Notes: generated by a model not told the origin, from the sequence alone. A DNA stretch of 64,000 nt from Caulobacter sp. NIBR2454 (GCF_027474405.1 NZ_CP114871.1:620001-684000), one strand, 5' to 3'; counted from the stretch's first letter, positions 50,634 through 57,815 are shown. A program made the numbers and translations.

Positions 50634-50720
50634 ATCGTCTCGGCTGGACTTGAACCAGCGACCGCCCCAGTCGGCGCTGCTGCGCCAGTGGGGGTTACTC
50701 TGCCACCTGAGCTACGAGGC
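50634..50720 (-). tRNA. Phage tRNA-like sequence with an enlarged anticodon arm
   Basis: An 87-base minus-strand sequence with a cloverleaf frame. The acceptor CGCCTCG/CGAGACG pairs at 6 of 7 positions. TA at 8-9, the D arm GCTCAGGTGGCAGAGT and the T arm GCTGGTTCAAGTCCAGC are canonical, and the variable loop is 5 bases. The anticodon arm is not normal: CCCCA/TGGGG closes a 19-base loop that contains a perfect GGCGC-AGCA-GCGCC hairpin. A clear anticodon is therefore absent. It may be a decayed tRNA, one with an insertion, or a tRNA-like RNA. Confidence 0.5.
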
Positions 50721-50721
50721 G

Positions 50722-50802
50722 ATGGAGCGGGTGGCAGGATTGAACCTGCGCCGATGGGAAGGGCGTCTAGCTCGCCCAACTCACCAGTCCTACTGGGACC
50801 CG
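50722..50802 (-). tRNA. Phage tRNA-like sequence with CUA-like anticodon
   Basis: A minus-strand sequence of 78 bases plus an encoded CCA (50724-50722), one base upstream of the next tRNA-like sequence. The acceptor GCGGGTC/CACCCGC pairs at 6 of 7, with a U discriminator as in tRNA-Gly. At the normal position, GGGCG/CGCCC encloses the 7-base loop AGCTAGA, with CTA at 34-36, which would read UAG. Oddities: position 33 is G not U, the D arm is replaced by CCAGT-AGG-ACTGG, and the T loop has 6 bases. A working suppressor is unproven. Confidence 0.45.
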
Positions 50803-50832
50803 CGAGAAATCTTAGCAGAAGGGCCGCTCTGC

Positions 50833-50894
50833 TGGACGGTCAGGGTCATCCGTACGACTAAACCTGAACGGCGCATCGTTGAGAGGCGACCGTC
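50833..50894. repeat. Long hairpin with a perfect 7-base closing stem
   Basis: GGACGGT at 50833-50839 is matched by ACCGTCC at 50888-50894, enclosing about 48 bases. On the minus strand a second stem, TCAGG with CCTGA, follows inside it in T-arm position, and a 17-base stretch in the middle could be an anticodon-like arm, but there is no D arm. It sits just upstream of the two tRNA-like sequences. It may be a remnant of a third, or a processing structure. Confidence 0.4.
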
Positions 50895-50937
50895 CCGATA
50901 GATGGAGCTTAGCGCAGGCCGCCCCAGGATTCTACGC

Positions 50938-51330
50938 TCACGAGGTCGGCAGGCTGTAAGAGACGACGAGGGTCGCCGCGCCCGTGGCGCTGTTGCCGCC
51001 CGACTGCGCGACGCGAACGAAGGCCTGGCCGGGGAACGACAGCAGAGCGGCCGCAGCGGCGTCGACCAGGGCGTGAGCCTTGCGGCCGACCGCCTTGATA
51101 GTGGTCGCAGCCACGTACTGAGCGCCGCCCGCCACGTTGCCGATGGTGATCTGAGCATCGGTGACAGCACCGAAGGCCGTCGTGGTGAAGGTGGTGAACT
51201 CGACGTCGATGGCACCGGCGGGGATATCGAACACGAAGTCGGTGTTCGTCACAGCCGTCACGGCGATCGGGAAGGACTTGCTGACCCGGTTGGCGGCGTT
51301 CTTGGTGAGCTTCTGACCGACAGTGGCCAT
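50938..51330 (-). CDS. Phage head decoration-type protein
   Basis: A 130-residue beta-rich protein from ATG 51330 (AGGAGTCC-type ribosome site upstream). Phrases such as SKSFPIAVTAVTNTDFVFDI and VEFTTFTTTAFGAVTDAQIT have the alternating pattern of a small beta barrel or sandwich. Its place ahead of the terminase in the late operon suggests a head decoration or similar virion protein. No family is recognised. Confidence 0.6.
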   Translation of the reverse strand: MATVGQKLTKNAANRVSKSFPIAVTAVTNTDFVFDIPAGAIDVEFTTFTTTAFGAVTDAQITIGNVAGGAQYVAATTIKAVGRKAHALVDAAAAALLSFPGQAFVRVAQSGGNSATGAATLVVSYSLPTS

Positions 51331-51407
51331 GGCGGACTCCTTGGTGTGCGGTGGCCAATCGGCCCAACCGCTTGCGCTTCCGAGGACTTGCACGCAGAGT
51401 TTGCGGC

Positions 51408-51713
51408 ATGACCTGGATGCAATCTGAATTCCCTTTCGGGGACCCTACGATCTCAACGGTGCAAGAGCGCGTCAGCGACCTGCATTTGGCGAAGGCTGCT
51501 GTTGAGCGCTCAGTGAGCGCGAAGTTCGCGCTGTTCATTCGCGACATTGACCATGAGCGATCAATCTTGCTGATCAGCCCGGAAGTGTCGCCACGTGTTG
51601 AAACGCTCCCTGGCAGCTGGGTAGCAGGGGAGCCCGGGGATCACGTCTGGTCGCTGCTGTACGGTGATGCCCGCAGCGCGGAACTACTCGGCGTGAACCG
51701 GGCCGCACGCTGA
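51408..51713 (+). CDS. Hypothetical protein, plus strand
   Basis: A 101-residue frame from ATG 51408. It has FALFIRDIDHERSILLISPE, a plausible beta-alpha-beta stretch, but no domain is recognised. It stands alone on the plus strand between leftward phage genes, and its last 73 bases overlap the minus-strand gene. One of the two could be spurious. Confidence 0.4.
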   Translation: MTWMQSEFPFGDPTISTVQERVSDLHLAKAAVERSVSAKFALFIRDIDHERSILLISPEVSPRVETLPGSWVAGEPGDHVWSLLYGDARSAELLGVNRAAR

Positions 51714-51982
51714 CCGACGGCCCCTGAATAGCTTGGGCGGGGCCCGACGAGGTAGCGGCCGCTAGCGGCGCTGGCCTCCCGGAGGAAGTCGCCGGCGAGG
51801 GCCCAGGCGGCGGCGATGCGCTTCACCTGGACGTTGTTGACGAAGTAGCGGAAGCGGTCGCCGTCGTTGCGGCACGACACGCGGATCGAGCAGGGGCCGG
51901 CCGTTTCAAGGGCGTAACCGTGGCGCTTCGCAGCCATCGCGTTGCCGCGGGCTGTCGCCTCCATGTCCTCAATATTGATCAT
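51641..51982 (-). CDS. Hypothetical phage protein
   Basis: About 113 residues from ATG 51982. The frame extends to 52099, but a terminator-like hairpin lies there. Residues such as MEATARGNAMAAKRHGYALE and VSCRNDGDRFRYFVNNVQVK have a protein-like pattern. The C-terminal part overlaps the plus-strand frame. No known family. Confidence 0.45.
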   Translation of the reverse strand: MINIEDMEATARGNAMAAKRHGYALETAGPCSIRVSCRNDGDRFRYFVNNVQVKRIAAAWALAGDFLREASAASGRYLVGPRPSYSGAVGQRAARFTPSSSALRASPYSSDQT

Positions 51983-52086
51983 AAGGGGCTCGCTGTCGTA
52001 GAGCGGGCGGCCCTCGCCCCCAGCGTCGAAAGGCCATAACGACGCCGAGGGGTTGGGACAGGTCTGGGAAAACCCAGAAATGCGAA

Positions 52087-52113
52087 AGCCCCGCGCCATT
52101 TCTGGCCGGGGCT
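52087..52113 (-). terminator. Terminator-like hairpin in the early region
   Basis: AGCCCCG at 52087-52093 pairs with CGGGGCT at 52107-52113, followed by TTT on the minus strand. It may end the leftward early transcript after the 52166 gene. Confidence 0.6.
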
Positions 52114-52165
52114 CTCACGACGCAACTGCGCCGACTAGGTTTTGTCGCCTAATCCGCGTACGTGG

Positions 52166-52387
52166 TCAAGCTGGCGTGAGGATTTCGCCGGTCTGCACGA
52201 CTTCAAAGCGCCCGTCACGCATCTTATTCACGGATGAACCATCCACAAGCGCCCACTCTATGCGGCCGGGGATGAACTGGGCGGGTCCGTTGTTCGGACG
52301 ATGCTCTGTGAAGAACTCAGTTTCGATGACGTGGACGGTCTGGCCGGTGGGGCGGGCGCAGCGCAAGCGGCGTTGCTCGGTCGGCAT
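52166..52387 (-). CDS. Small hypothetical phage protein
   Basis: A 73-residue protein from ATG 52387 with AGGAGGCCACC upstream, a strong ribosome site. It has beta-rich TVHVIETEFFTEHRPNNGPA and RFEVVQTGEILTPA. No family is recognised. Early-region small phage proteins often inhibit host functions, but there is no evidence for that here. Confidence 0.55.
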   Translation of the reverse strand: MPTEQRRLRCARPTGQTVHVIETEFFTEHRPNNGPAQFIPGRIEWALVDGSSVNKMRDGRFEVVQTGEILTPA

Positions 52388-52434
52388 GGTGGCCTCCTGT
52401 TGGGAGCGTTTGCTGGGGTGTTTAGACGCAGAAA

Positions 52435-52461
52435 GGCCCGCCGATCAGGGATGGGCGGGCC
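52435..52461 (-). terminator. Terminator after the early operon
   Basis: GGCCCGCC at 52435-52442 pairs with GGCGGGCC at 52454-52461, followed on the minus strand by TTTCT. It fits the end of the transcript carrying the 52526-55832 genes. Confidence 0.7.
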
Positions 52462-52525
52462 GTCTGTCGCAGCGGTGCTAGCGTCTATTTACGGAAATTG
52501 CAGGTGGCTCCCCGATTCGTCAACG

Positions 52526-52732
52526 CTAGCCCTCGTAAACGCGGTAGCGCTCCGGTAGCAGAGCCTGGCTCTGGGGCAAAAAGCCATAGCGGAGCCAATG
52601 TCGATCCTGGATGATGTCGTAGTCGTCCCAGTATATCAGCCGCCCGCCCTGCAGGCGCGCCTCTTTAGCGAGACCGTCGAGCACGTCCACCAGGCTCTGC
52701 CCGGTGATATCGACCAACTCAGTCTTCGTCAT
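52526..52732 (-). CDS. Small hypothetical phage protein
   Basis: A 68-residue protein from ATG 52732 (an alternative ATG is two codons earlier). The pattern TGQSLVDVLDGLAKEARLQG and GGRLIYWDDYDIIQDRHWLR is protein-like. It lies 15 bases downstream of the next early gene. No family is recognised. Confidence 0.55.
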   Translation of the reverse strand: MTKTELVDITGQSLVDVLDGLAKEARLQGGRLIYWDDYDIIQDRHWLRYGFLPQSQALLPERYRVYEG

Positions 52733-52747
52733 CGTCACGTCCTCCCG

Positions 52748-53344
52748 CTAGCAAGCTACTCGTGATGTCATGACGCCGTCGACAGTCTGATACGCCGCTG
52801 CGAGGTTAGCCTGTGCCGATCGAACGACAGCCGCCTGAGCGTGGCCGTTCTCCTCCCCAGTGACGTAGGCAACTACATCCCGCCAGGTTCCCGCCGACAA
52901 GTTCAGGCTGGCGCTGGGCGCAATCAGCTCAGTCAGCAACCACCCGTCGCGGCGCCCTATCAGGTTGAGTACGGCATTCACCCTCTTCGCTGCGTCGCAG
53001 ATCGCGTCGGTTCGGTCCGTCTTCCGCTCACCGTCTACGCGTTCCAACGGGCGTCCTCGGTCATGTAGGTCCATGCGGATCATCATGTCCTGCTCAAGGC
53101 GTCGGCTGGCGTTGTAGGCCCCGTTGTCGTTCGGACGGCGGAGAGCCTCGAAGGCGTCCATGCGCCGGGCTCGAATGAAAGTCTTGGCATCAGTGCGGTG
53201 GACCAAGACGTCAGAATTCGCCGCCAGCGCTGACTGGTCGGGCGCCAGGCCAACGGCCTCGAAGTCCTGGGCTCGCTCCTTGGCAGCCTTGATGGCTTTC
53301 TCGGCGGCGATTTGCTCAGGGGACTTGGGCTTCTTGCGGGGCAT
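52748..53344 (-). CDS. Conserved phage protein
   Basis: A 198-residue helical, charged protein from ATG 53344, overlapping the upstream stop (TGATG). The first 30 residues are basic (MPRKKPKSPEQIAAEKAIKA). The middle has RRLEQDMMIRMDLHDRGRPL and the C-terminus RDVVAYVTGEENGHAQAAVV. Similar proteins occur in early regions of alphaproteobacterial prophages, from memory. Function is unknown; DUF6456-like resemblance is possible. Confidence 0.6.
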   Translation of the reverse strand: MPRKKPKSPEQIAAEKAIKAAKERAQDFEAVGLAPDQSALAANSDVLVHRTDAKTFIRARRMDAFEALRRPNDNGAYNASRRLEQDMMIRMDLHDRGRPLERVDGERKTDRTDAICDAAKRVNAVLNLIGRRDGWLLTELIAPSASLNLSAGTWRDVVAYVTGEENGHAQAAVVRSAQANLAAAYQTVDGVMTSRVAC

Positions 53345-54387
53345 CAGGCGGCTCCCTTCGTTCGAGCGGCGAGGACGTGTTCGGGGACGATGCAGCCGCG
53401 GGCCCCAGGCGGCGGCCCCATCTTGGTCTCCCAAGACCCGTCACGGTCGTAGAGCTGGCACGCCTTGCGCCAAGTCTCCTCGTCCCAGTTCAGCGGGTTA
53501 GGCTGAGGCTTGGCCGTCGTGGTGCGTCGGCTGGCCACGCCGGCCGCGGCCTTGCGGAGGTAAGCCGCCGGGTCCTGGGTCCCGCTTACGGCGGCCTGGG
53601 TGAGGGCAGGGGCCAGGTCGCGGCCCGATAGCCCGTTCTCGCTCAGCAGCTTGCCGAAGAACGCCCTGGCGCCCCGCTCAGCCATCTGACCTCGTTCGAT
53701 GAGCAGGCGGACGGCGCTGTCCCAGGCGAACTTTTCGGGATCGACGAGCGGGTCGGCCCGCTCCGGAGATTTATCTCCGGAACTCTTACTTACTGTCCCT
53801 GTCCCTTCTATAGCCGTGACCGGGGTGTGACCTGTCACCGTGACAGGTTGCGTGACAGGTTGCGTGACAGGTGTTGTGACTGGTCGCGGTTCCAGGTTCG
53901 CGACCATCGCTCGCAGGTCTGCCATCTTCGTGTCCCAGGGGGCGGTTTTTCCGGCGGCGCGGAGGTCGGCGAACAGCGCCTTGCGCTCCTCGCGCTCCCG
54001 CCGCTTGCGTTCTTTGACGCCCTCTCGGTCAGCTTGATGGTGTTGGCGCTCCTCCCAGGCCTCCAGGGCCTTCTCAGCGACGACATCGTGATAGAGGCGG
54101 CCGTCGTTACATTTGACCCAGCCGCGCAGTGCCGCGTCGCGAACTTTCGCCCAGTCCTTGACGGACAGACTGACAAACTTCGCGAGGATACGGTCGTCCT
54201 CCGGCAGTGATGCGGCGGGTTTCTGGTTCCAGCTTTTGCACCACAGCGCCACGGCGGCCTTGAACTCGTCGCCGGACGTGAGCGCGAACAGGTCGCTGTC
54301 GAGCAGCCGAACAACATCCAAGGGCATGAATGGCAGGCCGCGAAGGTCGCAGTCCGCCGGCGTCATAGGAGGAGGAAGCTCGCTCAT
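53344..54387 (-). CDS. DUF1376-like phage replication-associated protein
   Basis: A 347-residue protein. The first 100 residues (PLDVVRLLDSDLFALTSGDE, ALWCKSWNQKPAASLPEDDR) match the DUF1376 domain found in phage replication proteins. A charged helix, then a Pro/Thr/Val repeat region from 12-base DNA repeats, and a C-terminal helical part follow. It is coupled to the DnaB-like helicase upstream by a 4-base overlap and may load the helicase, as DnaC or gpP-type proteins do. The role is inference. Confidence 0.75.
   Translation of the reverse strand: MSELPPPMTPADCDLRGLPFMPLDVVRLLDSDLFALTSGDEFKAAVALWCKSWNQKPAASLPEDDRILAKFVSLSVKDWAKVRDAALRGWVKCNDGRLYHDVVAEKALEAWEERQHHQADREGVKERKRREREERKALFADLRAAGKTAPWDTKMADLRAMVANLEPRPVTTPVTQPVTQPVTVTGHTPVTAIEGTGTVSKSSGDKSPERADPLVDPEKFAWDSAVRLLIERGQMAERGARAFFGKLLSENGLSGRDLAPALTQAAVSGTQDPAAYLRKAAAGVASRRTTTAKPQPNPLNWDEETWRKACQLYDRDGSWETKMGPPPGARGCIVPEHVLAARTKGAA
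53839..53874. repeat. Tandem 12-base repeat inside the replication gene
   Basis: Three consecutive units of CGTGACAGGTTG lie at 53839-53850, 53851-53862 and 53863-53874, the last differing at the end. They encode the repeated PVTQ phrase on the minus strand. Short repeats in replication genes are often origins in phages; here this is a suggestion. Confidence 0.6.
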
Positions 54388-55832
54388 CGCAGGCTCCCCG
54401 CGTCACGAACAGCGGCGCAGGCGACCTCGCAGAAGGTCTCCTTCATGCCGATGGGGCCGTTGCTGTTCTTCTCAACCAGCCAGAAGAGCTTCCTGCGGTT
54501 TCGCTCGTACTTCGTCTCGCGCTCCGCCTTCTCGGCAGGCCCTTCTGCATCCTTGTCCATCGGCGGGCGGTAATAGTACTCCGGCCTATAGAGGAAGATG
54601 ACCATGCGGGCGTCCTCCTCGATCTCCCCGGCTTGGCGCAGGTCAGACAGTTGCGGCCGCTTATCATCGCGACCTTCAACGCCCCGGTTCAATTGGCAGA
54701 GCGTGATGACCGGCACGTCCAGGCGCTTGGCCATGGCGGCGAGCCCATTTGAGACGTCCGCCACCTCGGCGTGCTTGCTGCCCTGGCGCTCCTTCTCAGG
54801 CTTGATCTTGCCCATATGGTCGATCAGCAGCGGACCGGGATCAATGCCCCGCTGCTCCCACTTGCGATGCTGGCGCCGCACGCAGGCCTCGATCTGGGCC
54901 AGGGTGAGACCGGGCCGGGTATCGAGAAGCATGGGCCACTCGTCGATAATCGTGGCCGCTTCGTCCAGCTGCGCCCATTGCTCGGGTCGCAGCATGTTCT
55001 TGCGCGCCATATCGTAGGACGGCGTGGAAGGCTGGTCGTTGTAGTAGAGCGGCCGGAACGCGACGTCGCAGGCGAGGCGAAGGCCGAGCGGCTCCTCGCC
55101 CATTTCCAAGGACATGAAGCAGGTGCCTTTGCCCCGGCTGGCGTTGGCCTTGAGGATTTGACTAGCGACCAAGCTCTTAGCCATGCCCGGCCGCCCGCCA
55201 ATGATGGTCAGCTCCCCGCGGTTGAAACCGCCGATCAGGTCATCGACCTCCGACAGTCCCGTGGTGAACTCCATCCTCCCATCGCGGGAAGTCGCGGTCT
55301 GGATGGCGGCCCGGACGACATCGCCGCCCGTGCGCCAAGCTTCCTTCGTCGAGCTCCCCTGGGCGATCTTCGCCGCCCCGGCTTCAAGGGTTGAAAGCGC
55401 TGCGGCGGCGGTGCCGGCGGCTGTGTCCAGCGCCAGATGGGTGACATCGGAGCAGAGGCCGTGAAGCGCACGCCGCTGAGCCCGATCGCAAATGGCCTCG
55501 ACGTGATGGTCGATCCCCACCGCGTAGGCGTCGGAGTAGAGCTGGAACAGCGAGTCGTAACCGCCCCAGGCTACGAAGTCCGGGTCTGCGCCCATGTCAT
55601 CGCGGATGAACATGGGGGCCGTTGGATCGCCCCGGTCGCCCCGCGCCTTGATCAGAGCGCATAGGCGGTCCTTCATGGGATGGCTGAAGAAGCCATCCTT
55701 CAGACGGCCTGCAGCATCCTGGCAGACGCTGTAGTAGGCCATCATTGCGCCGAGCGCGGCGTCCTCGGATTCCACCGCGTAGAGACCGGCGTCGAAGTCC
55801 GGCGAAACGGCGTTTCTTGAAATGGCGCTCAC
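54384..55832 (-). CDS. Replicative DNA helicase (DnaB type)
   Basis: A 482-residue hexameric helicase. The N-terminal helical domain (1-150) starts with VESEDAALGAMMAYYSV. The RecA-like motor has Walker A IIGGRPGMAKS, where the usual Gly before Lys is Ala, then CFMSLEMGEEPLGLRL, Walker B in PLLIDHMGK and ITLCQLNRGVEGRDDKRPQL near the end, ending in arginine-finger type VIFLYRPEYYY. The protein should unwind phage DNA. It starts at ATG 55832 overlapping the previous gene by 4 bases. Confidence 0.93.
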   Translation of the reverse strand: MSAISRNAVSPDFDAGLYAVESEDAALGAMMAYYSVCQDAAGRLKDGFFSHPMKDRLCALIKARGDRGDPTAPMFIRDDMGADPDFVAWGGYDSLFQLYSDAYAVGIDHHVEAICDRAQRRALHGLCSDVTHLALDTAAGTAAAALSTLEAGAAKIAQGSSTKEAWRTGGDVVRAAIQTATSRDGRMEFTTGLSEVDDLIGGFNRGELTIIGGRPGMAKSLVASQILKANASRGKGTCFMSLEMGEEPLGLRLACDVAFRPLYYNDQPSTPSYDMARKNMLRPEQWAQLDEAATIIDEWPMLLDTRPGLTLAQIEACVRRQHRKWEQRGIDPGPLLIDHMGKIKPEKERQGSKHAEVADVSNGLAAMAKRLDVPVITLCQLNRGVEGRDDKRPQLSDLRQAGEIEEDARMVIFLYRPEYYYRPPMDKDAEGPAEKAERETKYERNRRKLFWLVEKNSNGPIGMKETFCEVACAAVRDAGSLR

Positions 55833-56023
55833 TGGTCGCCCCGCTTCTCGCGAAGACGCTGGATGCGAGCTTTTGCGCGGTTCAGCAGACGCTCACCACG
55901 AGCGCTTTCAGCCTCGCCGTCCTTGATCAGCCACCATCCAAGTCTAGCTTCCAGGATGGAGCCACAGTTCAGGATCAAGAGCCGCGCGGCGCGCGCGCGC
56001 CTCACCCAGTTTGCTACGTGCAT
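55829..56023 (-). CDS. Small hypothetical phage protein
   Basis: A 64-residue basic protein from ATG 56023, overlapping the gene upstream by 80 bases in another frame and the helicase by 4. It has a hydrophobic RAARLLILNCGSILEARLGW part and a basic helix tail. The long frame to 56083 is not needed. Assigned at moderate confidence because of the long overlap. Confidence 0.45.
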   Translation of the reverse strand: MHVANWVRRARAARLLILNCGSILEARLGWWLIKDGEAESARGERLLNRAKARIQRLREKRGDQ

Positions 56024-56312
56024 GATCGGCCTTTTCGATGACGGTAAGGAGCGCCCGCTCCTCGAACTGGGCGTAGGTCTCACCGGTCACGGCGGCCCCG
56101 ATTTTGTCCCAGAAGCCCCAGCCTTCAGCTGCGAGGGCCTTCGTCAGGGTGGGGATGCTGACGTGGCCTTTGACGACATTCGCCGCCGTCGTGGCGCTGA
56201 CGCCCCAGCGGCGGGCGACATGCTTGGCGGTGTCCCTTGGGTAGGAGTCGCGGACGAACCGCGAGATCAACTCGCCGAGCCGTGGATGTGCAGGTTGCCT
56301 TTGCAGGGGCAT
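55944..56312 (-). CDS. Helix-turn-helix phage protein
   Basis: About 122 residues from ATG 56312; an earlier ATG at 56336 is possible. The stretch SYPRDTAKHVARRWGVSATT and the following AANVVKGHVSIPTLTKALAA is a helix-turn-helix that resembles YdaS/Cro-type DNA-binding or replication-control proteins. The C-terminal half is a long helix with many Arg. It belongs to the early operon and may regulate or initiate replication. Confidence 0.6.
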   Translation of the reverse strand: MPLQRQPAHPRLGELISRFVRDSYPRDTAKHVARRWGVSATTAANVVKGHVSIPTLTKALAAEGWGFWDKIGAAVTGETYAQFEERALLTVIEKADHARSKLGEARARRAALDPELWLHPGS

Positions 56313-56377
56313 GTACGAAGACCTCAACGCTGTCATGAATGACCTCGTTGGGTTTGGCCCTCAGCGCGGGAGGCGCG

Positions 56378-56557
56378 ATGGACGAAGACTTGCCGATCTT
56401 GGATGCGATCTTGGAGGGCGTGCAGGCCGGGATTTTCTGGACCGCCGCGCGCCTCGACCGGGACAAGGCCCTGGTATGGAACAACCTTGCGGCCCAGCAC
56501 CACGCTGCAGCCGCCTCTCTTCTCGATGATGAAATGACTAGGCTCGGCGTTGCGTAG
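56378..56557 (+). CDS. Small hypothetical protein, plus strand
   Basis: A 59-residue frame from ATG 56378 with GGGAGG upstream. The pattern PILDAILEGVQAGIFWTAAR and ALVWNNLAAQHHAAAASLLD is protein-like. It lies against the direction of the early operon, so it could be antisense or spurious. The competing minus-strand frame there (56333-56599) looks less like a protein. Confidence 0.4.
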   Translation: MDEDLPILDAILEGVQAGIFWTAARLDRDKALVWNNLAAQHHAAAASLLDDEMTRLGVA

Positions 56558-56607
56558 GCGCCGGGCCATCTCTTTCTTGTGGAATGGTTGCCGGTCCATC
56601 TTTTGGC

Positions 56608-56832
56608 CTAAACCGCGCCGAAGATGTCTGGCCGGAGCCCCGCGCGCGAGACAACGCCGGCCGTCGCTCGGTCAATAGCAAGTGCGAGCTCAGGCGAAAC
56701 ACGACCGACTCGTCTAGCGTGCCAGATAGCATTCTGGGAAAAGCCTGTGGCTCGACCGAGTTTTCCTTGCGATCCGACTATTGAGATGGCCGCATCGAGA
56801 AGAAGCTGCACGGTTGTGGGGTGTGGTAACAT
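56608..56832 (-). CDS. Cro/YdaS-like phage regulator
   Basis: A 74-residue helix-turn-helix protein. The stretch SQGKLGRATGFSQNAIWHAR, with LALAIDRATAGVVSRAGLRP after it, matches the YdaS/Cro-like family of prophage antirepressor or toxin-type regulators. It is the first gene of the leftward early operon, divergent from the CI-like repressor. Its promoter elements lie 7-8 bases upstream of the ATG, so its mRNA is probably leaderless. It likely drives the lytic switch. Confidence 0.8.
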   Translation of the reverse strand: MLPHPTTVQLLLDAAISIVGSQGKLGRATGFSQNAIWHARRVGRVSPELALAIDRATAGVVSRAGLRPDIFGAV

Positions 56833-56867
56833 AACACGAGATTTAACACGCGTGTTGGTTGTTGCAA
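56833..56867 (-). promoter_or_regulatory. Early promoter with palindromic operator
   Basis: Reading leftward, TTGCAA (56867-56862) is followed about 15-16 bases later by TTAAAT or TAAATC near 56846-56840. The perfect 12-base palindrome AACACGCGTGTT (56845-56856) lies in the spacer, and a half-site AACACG (56833-56838) lies just before the Cro-like start. Repressor binding there should block polymerase. The -10 is weak, so the exact start is uncertain. Confidence 0.6.
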
Positions 56868-56893
56868 GTGGGTTGTGGCTTGGAGGATAGAGT

Positions 56894-57634
56894 TTGGCGT
56901 CCGACGGCGAGAAGATTTCGGCCTACGAGTATCTCCGAGGCGAAGCTCTGCGAGAAATTGGAGCCAAGATTCGCGCCGCTCGGGAGGAGCGGGGGCTGAG
57001 CCAAGCTGCGTTGGCCGGCATGGTGTCCACAACGCAGCAGACGATCGATCGCCTTGAGCGCGGTAAGAGCAAGCAGTCTCGCTACCGTGATCATGTGCTT
57101 CGCGTTCTCGAATTGCCGCTTCCAACCGAACAGGAGGTGAATGCAATCGCTATTGGCGAGGCTCACCGACGGGAGCGCCTAATTTCCAAGGCGGCTCTGA
57201 GTGACCTGAGTTCGGGGCGCACTATCCCTCACGTCCAGGAAATCCCTGTCTACAAGCTCGAATATTCTTCAGAGAAGACTGGGGCTTTGCGTCGGCCGTG
57301 GACCCCAGTCGATTACTTGACGCGGCCCCAGCCACTGTTTCGGGTTGAAGGGGCGTACGGACTAATCGTCCTCTCGGGGGCGATGGAGCCGAGCATGTTT
57401 GAGGGCGATACTGCCTTAGTGAATCCTCACATTGTCCCTCGCCCTCGAAACGAGATCATCCTCATCGGTGAGGATGACGACAACTCCGGTAACGAGATAC
57501 TTCTCCGATCATTCGTGTCGCAGGATGCTCGAGAATGGTCGGTGTCATCGCCCTCAGGGGGTGCCGCTGAAACTCTGTCGAAGGATGACTGGCCTGAATG
57601 CCATGTCATCGTGGGAAAGTTCACACGCATATAA
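56894..57634 (+). CDS. CI-like repressor with S24-type C-terminal domain lacking the catalytic pair
   Basis: A 246-residue phage repressor. An XRE helix-turn-helix (about 20-56, REERGLSQAALAGMVSTTQQ) is linked to a LexA/S24-like C-terminal fold. The start is TTG 56894 with GGAGG upstream. In the fold, SGAMEPSMFEGD takes the place of GDSM-x-P, so the catalytic Ser is Ala163, and the place of the catalytic Lys is Arg205 in ILLRSF. The protein should dimerise but not self-cleave. It is divergent from the Cro-like gene and would keep the prophage silent. Confidence 0.85.
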   Translation: MASDGEKISAYEYLRGEALREIGAKIRAAREERGLSQAALAGMVSTTQQTIDRLERGKSKQSRYRDHVLRVLELPLPTEQEVNAIAIGEAHRRERLISKAALSDLSSGRTIPHVQEIPVYKLEYSSEKTGALRRPWTPVDYLTRPQPLFRVEGAYGLIVLSGAMEPSMFEGDTALVNPHIVPRPRNEIILIGEDDDNSGNEILLRSFVSQDAREWSVSSPSGGAAETLSKDDWPECHVIVGKFTRI

Positions 57635-57675
57635 CACGCGCGGTTGTTGACTAACACGCGCGCGTGTGGATTAAT
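57633..57675 (+). promoter_or_regulatory. Second operator and promoter for the rightward unknown operon
   Basis: TTGACT (57647-57652) and ATTAAT (57670-57675) are 17 bases apart. Their spacer contains the perfect palindrome ACACGCGCGCGTGT (57654-57667), and an imperfect copy, AACACGCGCGGTTGTT (57633-57648), overlaps the -35 and the CI stop codon. The same ACACGCG core is in the early promoter, so one repressor should control both. Confidence 0.65.
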
Positions 57676-57815
57676 GCCTCCATCGCCCGATGGAGAGCGC
57701 CACGTCATGCGACGCCCGCCCCGCTGTTGGCCGATTTTCGGAAGCATGCGGATTGGCGGGCGCTCGGCCTAGGAAACTTCGCGCCCGCCGCCGCACCAGA
57801 GACCTGGAGGGTCCT

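Noticed and set aside
50722..50802. Reading the second tRNA-like sequence as tRNA-Gly(CCC)
   Set aside because: The TTCCCAT loop would leave almost no variable loop and needs a mismatched stem; GGGCG/CGCCC around AGCTAGA fits the normal numbering better.
56333..56599. 88-codon minus-strand frame in the early region
   Set aside because: Its second half mirrors the plus-strand small gene and is Gln/Arg-rich without pattern; no good ribosome site is seen.
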